A DNA stretch of 43,750 bases from a virus. Location: IMG/VR virus record IMGVR_UViG_3300023284_001004, positions 1 to 43,750 of that record, one strand, 5' to 3'. Of the stretch, positions 32,158-40,259 are shown piece after piece. The notes below the pieces were generated by a model, which was not told the origin of the DNA, searched no databases, and saw only the letters and a program-made list of their open reading frames with translations. The first letter of the stretch is position 1. The number at the start of each line of letters is the position of its first letter. Position numbers and translations under genes: made by a program.

Positions 32158-32608
32158 GCGTTAGCTGGTAAGGTTCATCATTAAAACCGAACATATCGAC
32201 CGGTAAATTAAGCACGGGGCATAGATGATCTGGACAGTCAGGCCAATAATGGTTACTTTTCTGCTGATTGGGCATCTTGCCAATAACTTCAAGATTCCAT
32301 GGCACATTAAGTCCACACACTAACGGATGCTTTAACGGTACAATATGGTCGACTTCATGCACACCGGGTATTGCTGACTCGTACGTCTGCCTTACAGCGT
32401 CCCACATGTCCTCAGTCATCCAAGGTGGCGTGGCCCAATGTATTTGACTCCAATATTGATAGCTGCGTTTGTACGATTGTTTGGCGAATAGTCCGGGTTT
32501 GTTTGACTCATCCAACCAAGTACTGGTGATATTGGGGCGCTCGCCTGGTTGGCGTTGGGTGTTCCATCCGCATGGGTATCGGAAGCGAGTCACAACTTCA
32601 ATCCCCAC
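32147..32608 (-). CDS. HNH endonuclease
   Basis: A 153-residue HNH nuclease from GTG 32608, with an AGAGG site. The core is H84-E-V-D-H88-I-V-P-L, then N105 in VPWNLEVI, N114 and H120 in NQQKSNH, the classic beta-beta-alpha-metal fold. Phage HNH proteins often help terminase make or trim packaging cuts; alternatively it may be a free-standing mobile endonuclease. It sits in the primase operon, not beside terminase. Its stop is embedded in promoter copy 2. Confidence 0.8.
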   Translation of the reverse strand: MGIEVVTRFRYPCGWNTQRQPGERPNITSTWLDESNKPGLFAKQSYKRSYQYWSQIHWATPPWMTEDMWDAVRQTYESAIPGVHEVDHIVPLKHPLVCGLNVPWNLEVIGKMPNQQKSNHYWPDCPDHLCPVLNLPVDMFGFNDEPYQLTLDI

Positions 32609-32745
32609 ATGTAACCTCTCTTATACTTAATAGCGACCAGTGTCACTCTACCGCTATCAAAATATATTATTTGCTGTTGACCTGCTTCTGTAGGGCGCGG
32701 TGCTTTACAGATAGCTCGGTGTAAATCAGATAATGATACGATCAC
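32590..32745 (-). CDS. Small hypothetical protein between primase and HNH genes
   Basis: A 51-residue protein starting with GTG in a GTGA overlap with the primase-helicase stop and overlapping the HNH gene by 19 bases. It begins MIVSLSDLHRAICKAPRPT and ends GYMWGLKL, beta-rich in the middle. No motif recognised. The two overlaps support a coupled gene. Confidence 0.5.
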   Translation of the reverse strand: MIVSLSDLHRAICKAPRPTEAGQQQIIYFDSGRVTLVAIKYKRGYMWGLKL

Positions 32746-35252
32746 TTTTTAGGTGCCTCTTTAAATGCTTGACCAATGGGGGTGACGTTGGTGCCTTCGA
32801 TGCATATAACCAGGGCGGCACCACGATATCCCCGGAACCGGGCACCGTTAGCGCCTGGTATCTTTTCAGCATACTCGGCACCACGCTCAATCATTACCTG
32901 TTTAAATAATCGTCCAAAGTTGTACATTGTCAGGTAATTCTTAGAATTATTATCACTGCACCAGCTGCGGTAAGCCTCCCATAATAAGCGACTTTGTACC
33001 GTCTCACCTTCACCGAATGTGATGCGTTCATTAGCAAATAAAACAAGCGGGCTGCTTGATTCACTAAGCTCTTTAACGCTCATTTTTGATGAGTCAGGTA
33101 AACTAAACCGTTTATTAACCATCAGCCGGCGTAGACCTTCAACAGCCCACGCCGCAATGGCTGCCGTTTCAGGGACTAATCGCAACCCTAAGTTAAGATC
33201 CTCACGGTCAGTGAAATCCTCAGTGAATTTGAGAATGACCCAACGTCGAGGGGCAGCACTTGAGTCATCGGCTATGACAGGTACGCCATTACAGGCAGCG
33301 ATCATTTTACAGTTTAGTCGACCGGACCACAGACCGTCCTGATAATTGATCTTGATGTCGATGGGTTCATTCGCCGTTATGCGGTTGAACCGGGTATGTA
33401 CGGCTGCGGCGTTATTGCGTTCAGGTCGGGTGGCGTCTGCATCAACCGCTAACTGCGCACTACGCATGTCATACAGGGTTTGCTTTGCGTGCAGTTCTCC
33501 GAATGTGATGGTCGTCATGCCTGATCCCAGAATACTCCCTAGGATATCTATTATGGTGCCCTTGCCGCCACGACTGGACCCGTCGAGGGCTATAGCCTTT
33601 TGTATATTCAGATTGCTACTAATCAAAACCCAACCCATCACTTCCTGCAGTAATACTTTACGCTCAATTTCTTTGTAAAATATCGATTCTAGAAATTTGT
33701 CCCACTCAGGATGTAATGCACCAGGGGTGTAATCCACACCTAAAACGGATGTATTGAGATTTTCAGCGACATGCGGCACCACACCCAGATGGGGCGATCG
33801 GGGATCAAATACACCATTTTTGAAAAATATTTTTTCATTGGTTGGCGCCATGTCGGGAAGCCGCCGCGACACATTACCGATCTGTTTATGTGTGCCATCT
33901 ATATTGCTGGTTTTGCCGGCGCCGGTGGTGCTGAAAGCGGCAGATATTGCAGCATTCACGTCAGCTTTTGTGGGGCGTTCCCAATATGAGCCAGTCCACC
34001 AATAGAGATTACCGTCATATCTGGCCAATCGTTCACCGAACACGGCATCACGCAACATTTCAGCATTACATCGGTGATCACCTGTCATGCCCATCACCGG
34101 TGCGACCCTGATATCATTCAGGTGTGTATTTTGCGCTACAGGCTGAGGGATGATTAATGAGGTGAGCGATAGTGGCGTACATGCCTGGTCAATGGTTTTA
34201 GCAGGTATGGGTAGATTGTGGTCCTTCAGTGTCCGTTTAAGTGTGGCTGCTAGTGCGGCGCGTTGTATGGCATTACAGGTGAGTGATCTAATGGCCCCGG
34301 TCAATTCATCGGTGCGTTTCGGGTTGCCACCGTCAGCGTTAATGCGGGCGATGAGTGTTTCAACGGTGGATAACTCAGCACTGTCCTCAGCAATACTACC
34401 GCCAAACAATTCAGCCGCAATAGATGATGGAACATATCCTTTTTCTATGGCCTTATGGGCAACGGTAGCCAATGTGATCGACGCCCGTCCGTCGCTGGTA
34501 GTAGGACTGATTGTATTCCACAACTTACAGGCCTCAACGGGGTCATAAGCGTCACCACCTGTCATTGACCAGTTATCGAATAGTATCCAACCTGTGTCAT
34601 CGTCATCGTGATAATGGTGTTTCAACGCTAGGGCGGTATCTCGCCACTCTGATCGTCCACAGTCAGCCGCCAGGCAGCGCAGCATTTTACGGACCTCATC
34701 GGCGTTACGGTCACCGGTGGGTAATGGGGCGGGTTCATGCTGAATGACCGCTTGTGCGGTTAGTACCTGAATTGCTTTGAGGGGTAAAGGCGGAAGGGAA
34801 GTAGGGGCTGCTAATTTCAATACACCGATAGGGTCATCACTCCCATACACACCACCAGTGCAAATATAACCACGGCCAGTTACACGGGTGTCGAATCCTT
34901 TGCCGATCCGATCCTCAAATAAGTCCGAGCCCTGACGCATTGTCTCGGTAGTGCTGAATCCATAATGGGCGCCGCCACTGGGGGTAAATTGTAGTAGTGA
35001 CCCTTTCCAGTCCAATTGGCAGTCAAACGCTTGATCAATCAGGGCAGTGGTCATGCCTTTGTGTGCATCGACATCAATGACAATCATGCCATCGGGAATG
35101 GGTATACCTACTAACGGACTCGGCCAGTAATTACCCGGAATAACACTGGCTGCTTTGAATCCTCCCTTAACCGCTGGTTGCTTGTTATCCCAACAAGGAA
35201 ATATTGGTAGACCGCATGCTATAAGCTGTGTTGCTATTTCAGGCTGCTGCAC
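32742..35252 (-). CDS. Primase-polymerase/SF3 helicase replication protein
   Basis: An 836-residue protein. I chose GTG 35252 because GAGGA lies eight bases before it; TTG 35267 is possible. Residues 1-150 are a prim-pol domain with D60-x-D62 (VIDVDAHKG) and H96 (GGAHYGF). Residues 175-275 match the PriCT_2 linker family. Residues 390-700 are a D5/SF3 helicase: Walker A G558-T566 (GSSRGGKGT), D604/D606 (LAVDADATRP), sensor N655 and arginine finger R669/R670. It can both prime and unwind at the origin, with the noncoding 35374-35703 stretch close upstream. First large gene of the operon. Confidence 0.88.
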   Translation of the reverse strand: MQQPEIATQLIACGLPIFPCWDNKQPAVKGGFKAASVIPGNYWPSPLVGIPIPDGMIVIDVDAHKGMTTALIDQAFDCQLDWKGSLLQFTPSGGAHYGFSTTETMRQGSDLFEDRIGKGFDTRVTGRGYICTGGVYGSDDPIGVLKLAAPTSLPPLPLKAIQVLTAQAVIQHEPAPLPTGDRNADEVRKMLRCLAADCGRSEWRDTALALKHHYHDDDDTGWILFDNWSMTGGDAYDPVEACKLWNTISPTTSDGRASITLATVAHKAIEKGYVPSSIAAELFGGSIAEDSAELSTVETLIARINADGGNPKRTDELTGAIRSLTCNAIQRAALAATLKRTLKDHNLPIPAKTIDQACTPLSLTSLIIPQPVAQNTHLNDIRVAPVMGMTGDHRCNAEMLRDAVFGERLARYDGNLYWWTGSYWERPTKADVNAAISAAFSTTGAGKTSNIDGTHKQIGNVSRRLPDMAPTNEKIFFKNGVFDPRSPHLGVVPHVAENLNTSVLGVDYTPGALHPEWDKFLESIFYKEIERKVLLQEVMGWVLISSNLNIQKAIALDGSSRGGKGTIIDILGSILGSGMTTITFGELHAKQTLYDMRSAQLAVDADATRPERNNAAAVHTRFNRITANEPIDIKINYQDGLWSGRLNCKMIAACNGVPVIADDSSAAPRRWVILKFTEDFTDREDLNLGLRLVPETAAIAAWAVEGLRRLMVNKRFSLPDSSKMSVKELSESSSPLVLFANERITFGEGETVQSRLLWEAYRSWCSDNNSKNYLTMYNFGRLFKQVMIERGAEYAEKIPGANGARFRGYRGAALVICIEGTNVTPIGQAFKEAPKK

Positions 35253-35373
35253 GCTTTTTGTCCTCAAGAATCAACCGGCGAATATAGGCAGCTAATGATT
35301 CGTAATTTTTGGCTGCTTTTTCTTTGGCGTAATCCTCAAGGTCAGTGGGTAAGGCTATCTGTACTTGTTTCAC
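35239..35373 (-). CDS. Ribbon-helix-helix (CopG-like) DNA-binding protein
   Basis: A 44-residue protein from GTG 35373 with an AGGAG site nine bases upstream; too short for most automatic gene lists. It begins with a strand (KQVQIALP) followed by two helices (LEDYAKEKAAKN and SLAAYIRRLILEDKK), the CopG/Arc fold. It precedes and overlaps the primase gene, and a TTGACC inverted repeat covers its promoter, so autoregulation is likely. Could also act as replication control. Confidence 0.7.
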   Translation of the reverse strand: MKQVQIALPTDLEDYAKEKAAKNYESLAAYIRRLILEDKKRAAA

Positions 35374-35401
35374 TTATCTAGTCTCCTGTGTAGGTGACCT
35401 T

Positions 35402-35431
35402 ATTTTAGGTGAGGGTTGACCCTTCGGTCAA
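35402..35431 (-). promoter_or_regulatory. Promoter with overlapping inverted repeat for the RHH-primase operon
   Basis: Minus strand TTGACC (35431-35426) and TAAAAT (35407-35402) are 18 bases apart. The -35 is one arm of TTGACC-gaag-GGTCAA. A repressor binding there would block the promoter; the RHH protein is the obvious candidate. Confidence 0.5.
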
Positions 35432-35561
35432 TGATTTTTTGCTCTGGTCACTATGTCCCACTGTGTACCCTATGTGATATGTTGATGGAACCCCCGTCAT
35501 TACTGGTTTTGTCTCTCTATGTACCACTTGTCCCACTTATATAAAATAATTAATGAGAGTA

Positions 35562-35597
35562 TAAAAAGGGGGTAAAAAGGGGTAAAAAGGGGTAAAT
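35562..35597. repeat. Short tandem 10-11-bp repeats in the divergent region
   Basis: The unit taaaaagggg is repeated at 35562, 35573 and 35583, with a partial fourth at 35593. Iteron-like spacing of about one helical turn is typical of initiator binding or promoter bending sites. Confidence 0.65.
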
Positions 35598-35703
35598 ACA
35601 TAAAGATAGCTGAGTATAGGCAAACAGTGGCCAAAGTGAGACAATGGGACACATTGACCATGTGGTCGTAATGAATCATGCTATCGAACATGAGGATAAG
35701 CAA

Positions 35704-35844
35704 ATGACTAAACGTGACTTAATTGAATTACTGAAAGATATTGACGATGATGCGACTATCGGGGCTCGCTGGGATGATTGCGATTGGGCTATTACCGGAG
35801 TATCTGAAGGTGAGGAATTTGACTTTGTTATCGAATGCCCGTGA
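35704..35844 (+). CDS. Small acidic protein before the terminase
   Basis: A 46-residue protein from ATG 35704 (GAGG eight bases upstream); a start at 35644 would add twenty residues through the noncoding region. It is acidic (MTKRDLIELLKDIDDD, then ARWDDCDW, then EEFDFVIECP). No domain. It opens the rightward packaging operon. Confidence 0.5.
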   Translation: MTKRDLIELLKDIDDDATIGARWDDCDWAITGVSEGEEFDFVIECP

Positions 35845-35850
35845 TCGAAT

Positions 35851-36435
35851 ATGAAAGAGCTTAATTATCAAGAACAGGCGTTCAAGGCACTTTACCTGCA
35901 ATCGTTTAATGCTACACAGGCAGCTATCGAGGCCGGTTACGCTGAATCAGTGGCGAAGCATCAGGCTTACAAATGGGTGGGGATAACTTCGTGTCCGGTT
36001 AACAAAGTGCATTTACGCAATGCTATTCAGTCCGCCATCGAGGCGGCTTATCCTGATAATGTGGTCGATTCAGCATGGGTATTGAAGCGTGCGCGCCTTT
36101 TGGCGGACTTTAACATTAGTGCCTTTATCAAGGTAGTGGGTGACAAGAAAGCCGTGTATGACTTCTCTACGGCCTCTGACGACGATTGGTATTGCATCAG
36201 TGAGTACACCGTTGATCAGCTTAGTAAGGGAGGGAAAGACGACAAGTACGACGTCGAACGGACGAAGATCAAGGGTCACTGTAAATTGCGCGCATTGGAA
36301 TTGGTTGGTAAGCATGTCAGTGTTCAGGCATTCAAGGAAAATGTTGATATCAGCGGTCAGCTCACACAAGTCATCATGAACGCCGATGAATATAAAAAAG
36401 CACGTCAGGAAGTGTTAGCCGATGACGACTGCTGA
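35851..36435 (+). CDS. terS: Terminase small subunit
   Basis: A 194-residue protein, of the phage small-terminase kind: N-terminal HTH-like region with FKALYLQSFNATQAAIEAGY and AESVAKHQAYKW, a middle with helices (WVLKRARLLADFN) and a segment ending in LRALELVGKHVSVQAF. This is the Terminase_2-type layout. It recognises the packaging sequence and loads the large subunit. It overlaps the large subunit gene by 14 bases. Confidence 0.85.
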   Translation: MKELNYQEQAFKALYLQSFNATQAAIEAGYAESVAKHQAYKWVGITSCPVNKVHLRNAIQSAIEAAYPDNVVDSAWVLKRARLLADFNISAFIKVVGDKKAVYDFSTASDDDWYCISEYTVDQLSKGGKDDKYDVERTKIKGHCKLRALELVGKHVSVQAFKENVDISGQLTQVIMNADEYKKARQEVLADDDC

Positions 36436-37927
36436 ACATATCTTTGCCAGGAAGGTTGAATGTGAAGAGGACGGACTGTATTTTAACCGTTTTTTCTTCA
36501 AACAGCGATTCGGAACAAAGATGATTATTGGTCGGCATCACCGTGTAATACAGGCAGCCCTTGACCGCACTATGTTACCCCCTCATGATCCGAATTTTAT
36601 ACCCCGTTTAATTATTAACGTGCCACCTGGTTACACGAAGACAGAGCAGGCCTCAATTGCCTATATGGCCAGAGGTTTAGCGATCAATAGTCAAGCCCGT
36701 TTTTTACATCTGTCCTACTCTCAGAAATTAGTGTTACTCAATAGCAGTACAGCACGCGAAATCGTTAAAACTGAAGCGTTTCAGCAGATGTGGCCAATTG
36801 ACATCAAGAATGACACCGACAGTAAGAACATTTGGCATACTAGCGTCAATGGTGGGATCACGGCCACTCCCGCAGGTGGTCAAGTAACTGGTTTTAGAGC
36901 CGGGCATATGGGTGAGGAGGGTGTCCTCCCTGTATTCAGTGGTGCTCTGAGCATAGATGACCCGGTTAAACCTGACGACGCTTACAGTGAGACGATCAGG
37001 GAGGGGGTTAACAACAGTTATAACGAGACAGTGTCGTCAAGAGTGGCCGTTGAGACTATACCAATCATTGTTATCATGCAGCGTATCCATTGGAATGACT
37101 TATCTGGGTATCTATTAGCGGGCGGTAGCGGTGAAATGTGGCATCACCTCAATTTACCAGTAATCATCGACAACAGTACCGAATACCCTAAAGAATATAC
37201 TCACGGTACACCTATCGATCACGGGTTATCTGATGGTTGGTTATGGCCATACAAGCACAATGGTCAGCATGAAGTGGCATTACGTTCTCACCGCCGTAAA
37301 TTTGCCGCCCAATACATGCAGCTACCTATCAAACGCAATGAAGAAACCGCATTATGGACTGACAAAATCATTGCTAAATCTAGGTCACTTAATTACGGCG
37401 TTGAGCTCGCTATTAGAACGATTGTTGCTGTTGATCCAGCCACTACCAACACGGAAACATCTGACGAACACGGTATTATCGTTGGTAGTGAGTATCCGGG
37501 TAATCGCTATAGTCTTGATGCTGATTTCACACGTAAAGGATCACCGCTTACCTGGGCCAACGCTGTTATTGCCGCAGTAGAAGCAAATAATGCTGATGCT
37601 GTGGTGATTGAGACTAACCAGGGTGGTGACATGTGTGAGAGTAACTTACGTAACGCCGGTTATAAGGGCAGGATTATCAGAGTGCACGCAAAAAAGGGTA
37701 AAACACTCAGGGCTGAACCTGTGGTCGCCCTGTATGAGTTAGGGCTTGTGCGTCATAAGGGCGGTATGCTTAAATGTGAGGACGAAATGCTTGATTTTGA
37801 TCCAGTCACACAGAAATCTAACGGTAAATCTCCGAATAGGGTTGACGCTGCTGTGTATGTGCTCACTGAATTAGCTGGTCTAACGGGCGATATGGGTCAA
37901 TTACTCGACATGGCTATGGGTCAATAG
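36422..37927 (+). CDS. terL: Terminase large subunit
   Basis: A 501-residue ATPase and nuclease that packs DNA through the portal. The ATP site is atypical: NVPPGYTKT at 66-74 with K73/T74, then Walker B LSIDD at 177-181 region (D179/D180), then a coupling motif (IMQRIHWNDL at 218-228). The nuclease part has D338 (VAVDPA), E397 (VVIETNQGG) and D475 (NRVDAAVYV). This is the gp17-like fold. Headful or cos packaging cannot be told, but a circular assembly favours permuted ends or cohesive ends over fixed repeats. Confidence 0.9.
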   Translation: MTTAEHIFARKVECEEDGLYFNRFFFKQRFGTKMIIGRHHRVIQAALDRTMLPPHDPNFIPRLIINVPPGYTKTEQASIAYMARGLAINSQARFLHLSYSQKLVLLNSSTAREIVKTEAFQQMWPIDIKNDTDSKNIWHTSVNGGITATPAGGQVTGFRAGHMGEEGVLPVFSGALSIDDPVKPDDAYSETIREGVNNSYNETVSSRVAVETIPIIVIMQRIHWNDLSGYLLAGGSGEMWHHLNLPVIIDNSTEYPKEYTHGTPIDHGLSDGWLWPYKHNGQHEVALRSHRRKFAAQYMQLPIKRNEETALWTDKIIAKSRSLNYGVELAIRTIVAVDPATTNTETSDEHGIIVGSEYPGNRYSLDADFTRKGSPLTWANAVIAAVEANNADAVVIETNQGGDMCESNLRNAGYKGRIIRVHAKKGKTLRAEPVVALYELGLVRHKGGMLKCEDEMLDFDPVTQKSNGKSPNRVDAAVYVLTELAGLTGDMGQLLDMAMGQ

Positions 37928-37939
37928 GGGATAACACAA

Positions 37940-38239
37940 ATGGCATCAAATAGATTTACCACGAATACTCCGTCACCTTTTTTAGTCGTCAGTGACACAC
38001 AGGTACACATTGCGTTAGCTGGTGTTTTTGATTCCGTATCGATAGCGCTAGAGCAGGAGATTAACGGCACAACGTACCCTGTACGTGATTCAGTTGGTGC
38101 CGTTATTGTCTACACAGTTGCTACTGATGCTTTTTTTGATTTTACAAAAGGCGACCTCATCCGGCTAACTCCGACAGGCGGGTTGGGGTCACTGGCCGTT
38201 GATTGGAATGTTGCCGGCACAGGACAAGCGCGTCCATGA
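37940..38239 (+). CDS. Small hypothetical virion-region protein
   Basis: A 99-residue beta-rich protein between terminase and portal genes, starting MASNRFTTNTPSPFLVVS. It overlaps the portal start as ATGA. No catalytic or membrane feature. It may be a head decoration or accessory protein; I do not recognise it. Confidence 0.6.
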   Translation: MASNRFTTNTPSPFLVVSDTQVHIALAGVFDSVSIALEQEINGTTYPVRDSVGAVIVYTVATDAFFDFTKGDLIRLTPTGGLGSLAVDWNVAGTGQARP

Positions 38240-39579
38240 GTAATGATGACAAACTAGCCGAATTACACGCCATGGCTCAGGAATTGCGCACCATGAGTAA
38301 TGATGGTTTGCGTTCACGTATGGCAAGATTATTATCAGGGGGTAATGATTTAGCTGATACTCTTCATAATATTTTCCTCGATTTCGGCTATCCAGAGCAG
38401 CTGGAATTTAGGCATTTCTGGAATATGTATCGCCGGTTCGGTATTGCTAAAAATGGCGTTGAATTACCCGTTGATACAGGATGGATGTCACCCCCAACCA
38501 TTGAAGCGAATGAAGTATTTTTGAATGAGTTTGAGAAGCTAAACGACCGCATCAGTGTTTGGATCAGACTGAAAGGATTAGATACCCGTCAACGTGTAGG
38601 CCGCTATGCGGGAATGTTTATGCGTGTTCGTGACGGCAAGACCCCTGATCAGCCTATTGAGGGTAAGTTATCGGGTGAGTCAGCATTGATGGACATGGTC
38701 CCATTGTATGAATCACAACTTGAAGTCATTGAATCGGATATGGATCCGACCAGTGAAACGTTTGGTCAGCCTATTATTCTGCAGTATCGCCAATCCGTTG
38801 AGGGTGATCGTAACGAGGAAACCAATAACACTATCAGTATTCACGCCAGCCGAATTGTATTTGCTGCTGAAGGTGCGGATGACGGTTGGATTTACGGCAT
38901 ACCCGCACTAGAGTCTGTTTTTAATTCACTAATGGACCTGCGTAAGGTCATCGGTGGTGGCGCTGAGGGGTTCTATAAGAACGCTGCTCAGAATATTGTG
39001 TTTGATCTGAAGGACAGCGCTAGTGCAATGAGTTTCAAGGACAAATTGGACGATTTCAGCGAACAATACGATGAGTTCAGTCGTAATCGTTTTCGTCGCG
39101 CTATGTGGACCCCTGGCATGGAGGCAAAAACGCTTGATTCAACTATGGTACAGCCGAAGGAATTTTTTAATAACGCATTGAACGACACCGCCGCAGGTTT
39201 ACAGATCCCCGCAACTATTCTTATTGGCCAGCAGACTGGACGATTAGCTAGCTCTGAAGATAGCCGACAATTTTTGTCGGTCGTCCAGTCTCGTCGGCTG
39301 AACTTCCAGACTGAGATGACCCGTGACGTTATTGACTGGTTAATACTGTTCGGTATATTACCGTCAGCTGAATATAAGATTGTATGGGATGATCTGCTTG
39401 CTCGATCCGATACGGAAAAGTTAGAAAGTGGTAAATCGATGGCCACAATCAATAAAGATCAATTTTCGTCAGGAGGATCAGCACCATTTTCAGGTGAAGA
39501 GATTCGCGAGGCGTCAGGTTTTGAGCCTGAGGAGTTGCCGGAACCTGGTGGTGAAGAGATTGATGAGGATGACGAATAA
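38236..39579 (+). CDS. Portal protein (DUF1073-type)
   Basis: A 447-residue protein from ATG 38236, inside an ATGA overlap. It has the DUF1073 features: MYRRFGIAKNGVELP near residue 67, GIPALESVFNSLMDLRKVIGG near 221, and GLQIPATILIGQQTGRLASS near 318. This group is used as portals and, in databases, is named after the Acb1 anti-CBASS family by similarity, so automatic labels may mislead. It forms the dodecameric channel. It ends in an acidic tail (EEIDEDDE) and a TAATG overlap with the next gene. Confidence 0.82.
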   Translation: MSNDDKLAELHAMAQELRTMSNDGLRSRMARLLSGGNDLADTLHNIFLDFGYPEQLEFRHFWNMYRRFGIAKNGVELPVDTGWMSPPTIEANEVFLNEFEKLNDRISVWIRLKGLDTRQRVGRYAGMFMRVRDGKTPDQPIEGKLSGESALMDMVPLYESQLEVIESDMDPTSETFGQPIILQYRQSVEGDRNEETNNTISIHASRIVFAAEGADDGWIYGIPALESVFNSLMDLRKVIGGGAEGFYKNAAQNIVFDLKDSASAMSFKDKLDDFSEQYDEFSRNRFRRAMWTPGMEAKTLDSTMVQPKEFFNNALNDTAAGLQIPATILIGQQTGRLASSEDSRQFLSVVQSRRLNFQTEMTRDVIDWLILFGILPSAEYKIVWDDLLARSDTEKLESGKSMATINKDQFSSGGSAPFSGEEIREASGFEPEELPEPGGEEIDEDDE

Positions 39580-39810
39580 TGTCAGGTGGGCATTGGATAT
39601 TTATTTTTTGTGGAATTGTAATGCCTCTTTCGCCTTTTATTTATAGTTGGGTGTTAGATTATACAACAAAGAATGATAGTGATGCCTCAAGGCAACCATG
39701 TAAGCATTGTGGTATGCCAAATTGTGAAGCGGCTGACATCCCTCATGTTGCTGGTCATCCGTAAGTAATATAATCAGGCGATGTTGACACCAAAGAGGAT
39801 GACGAATAAT
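39565..39810. repeat. 16-bp direct repeat flanking a small gene
   Basis: The sequence gaggatgacgaataat occurs at 39565-39580 (end of the portal gene) and 39795-39810. Upstream of the second copy the frame reads DVDTKEDDE-stop, resembling the portal's acidic end. It suggests that the 39579-39764 gene was inserted by duplication or that the portal end was partly copied. Confidence 0.75.
39579..39764 (+). CDS. Small membrane protein between repeats
   Basis: A 61-residue protein starting in a TAATG overlap with the portal gene. One N-terminal membrane helix (WIFIFCGIVMPLSPFIYSW) is followed by a Cys-rich tail (CKHCGMPNCEA, C-x2-C-x4-C). Direct repeats lie at both sides of the gene. Function unknown; it is not a usual portal neighbour. 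Confidence 0.55.
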   Translation: MSGGHWIFIFCGIVMPLSPFIYSWVLDYTTKNDSDASRQPCKHCGMPNCEAADIPHVAGHP

Positions 39811-39812
39811 AT
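39784..39812 (+). promoter_or_regulatory. Moron promoter
   Basis: TTGACA at 39784-39789 and TAATAT at 39807-39812, 17 bases apart, lie before the secreted-protein gene at 39852. A terminator follows that gene at 40208-40241. Together these make an independent transcription unit inside the late operon. The -35 is perfect, the -10 matches four of six. Confidence 0.6.
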
Positions 39813-39851
39813 GACCGTTCTCTTTGTAACAATTGAAACAGAGGTTCATGC

Positions 39852-40196
39852 ATGAAAATTGTACTCATGTTTATTGTTGGTGCGCTTATCTCATCACAAG
39901 CATTGGCTTATCCGTCGCCGTTTGTCGATTTGATTCACTCATCACAAAACATACTTGTTCCATCAGAAGCAGTGGCTTATCCGTTGCCGGCTGTTGATTT
40001 GGTTCATACATCACAATTAGTGATGTATCTGCCGACAGATATTGATTTGGTTCATTCAATGCGGGTAGTGGTTGTCGATTTGGATTTCCGAAGTTTATCA
40101 TCAAATAGCGATATGATCCTTGAGAAAAAAACAGCTTCTAATGCTATCGCTGGAGTCAAAGTTGAGGTTGGTTGGCGAAGTTTAGCCATCATATAA
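39852..40196 (+). CDS. Secreted repeat protein, moron gene
   Basis: A 114-residue protein with a clear signal peptide: K2, hydrophobic core VLMFIVGALISSQ, and an A-L-A cleavage site near residue 19. The mature protein contains three similar segments of the kind AYPSPFVDLIHSSQ / AYPLPAVDLVHTSQ / LPTDIDLVHSM. The rest is beta-rich. No lipobox. It likely acts in the periplasm or at the surface, for example in superinfection exclusion or host-fitness modification, which is inference. The own promoter (39784) and terminator (40208) mark it as a moron. Confidence 0.65.
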   Translation: MKIVLMFIVGALISSQALAYPSPFVDLIHSSQNILVPSEAVAYPLPAVDLVHTSQLVMYLPTDIDLVHSMRVVVVDLDFRSLSSNSDMILEKKTASNAIAGVKVEVGWRSLAII

Positions 40197-40207
40197 ATAA
40201 CCCAACG

Positions 40208-40241
40208 AAAAAACCCTTATGATTAGCTCTGAGGGTTTTTT
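40208..40241 (+). terminator. Intrinsic terminator after the moron
   Basis: AAAAAACCCT (40208-40217) pairs perfectly with AGGGTTTTTT (40232-40241) around a 14-base loop. The T-run acts for rightward transcription, and the A-run lets it work leftward too. It lies in the head operon, so downstream genes need readthrough or antitermination, or a promoter of their own. Confidence 0.8.
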
Positions 40242-40259
40242 AATATGGAGGCTCATTCA

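Larger units (their letters stand above)
35374..35703. other. Noncoding divergent region, candidate origin/control region
   Basis: About 330 bases without a supported gene between the leftward RHH-primase operon and the rightward late genes. It holds TTGACC-cttc-GGTCAA at 35416-35431, a looser TTGACCA/TGGTC pair near 35655-35667, TGTCCCA three times (35454, 35529, and inverted at 35645), three taaaaagggg units at 35562-35592 and an AT-rich stretch at 35537-35550. These fit a replication origin or operator cluster. It could also hold the late promoter, which I cannot identify with confidence. Confidence 0.5.

Noticed and set aside
33019-34747. Several rightward frames of 70-130 codons opposite the primase-helicase gene
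   Set aside because: No ribosome binding sites or recognisable domains; all lie within a gene with clear prim-pol and helicase motifs.
35416-35437. TTGACC-cttc-GGTCAA followed by T-run as a rightward intrinsic terminator
   Set aside because: No rightward gene lies upstream for it to terminate, the stem is short, and the same bases form the -35 of a leftward promoter. An operator is more likely.
38236-39579. Acb1 anti-CBASS enzyme
   Set aside because: Database names for this DUF1073 group mention Acb1, but length, position after the terminase and the sequence pattern are those of a portal protein. I see no paired H-x-T/S catalytic motifs that would define the nuclease.
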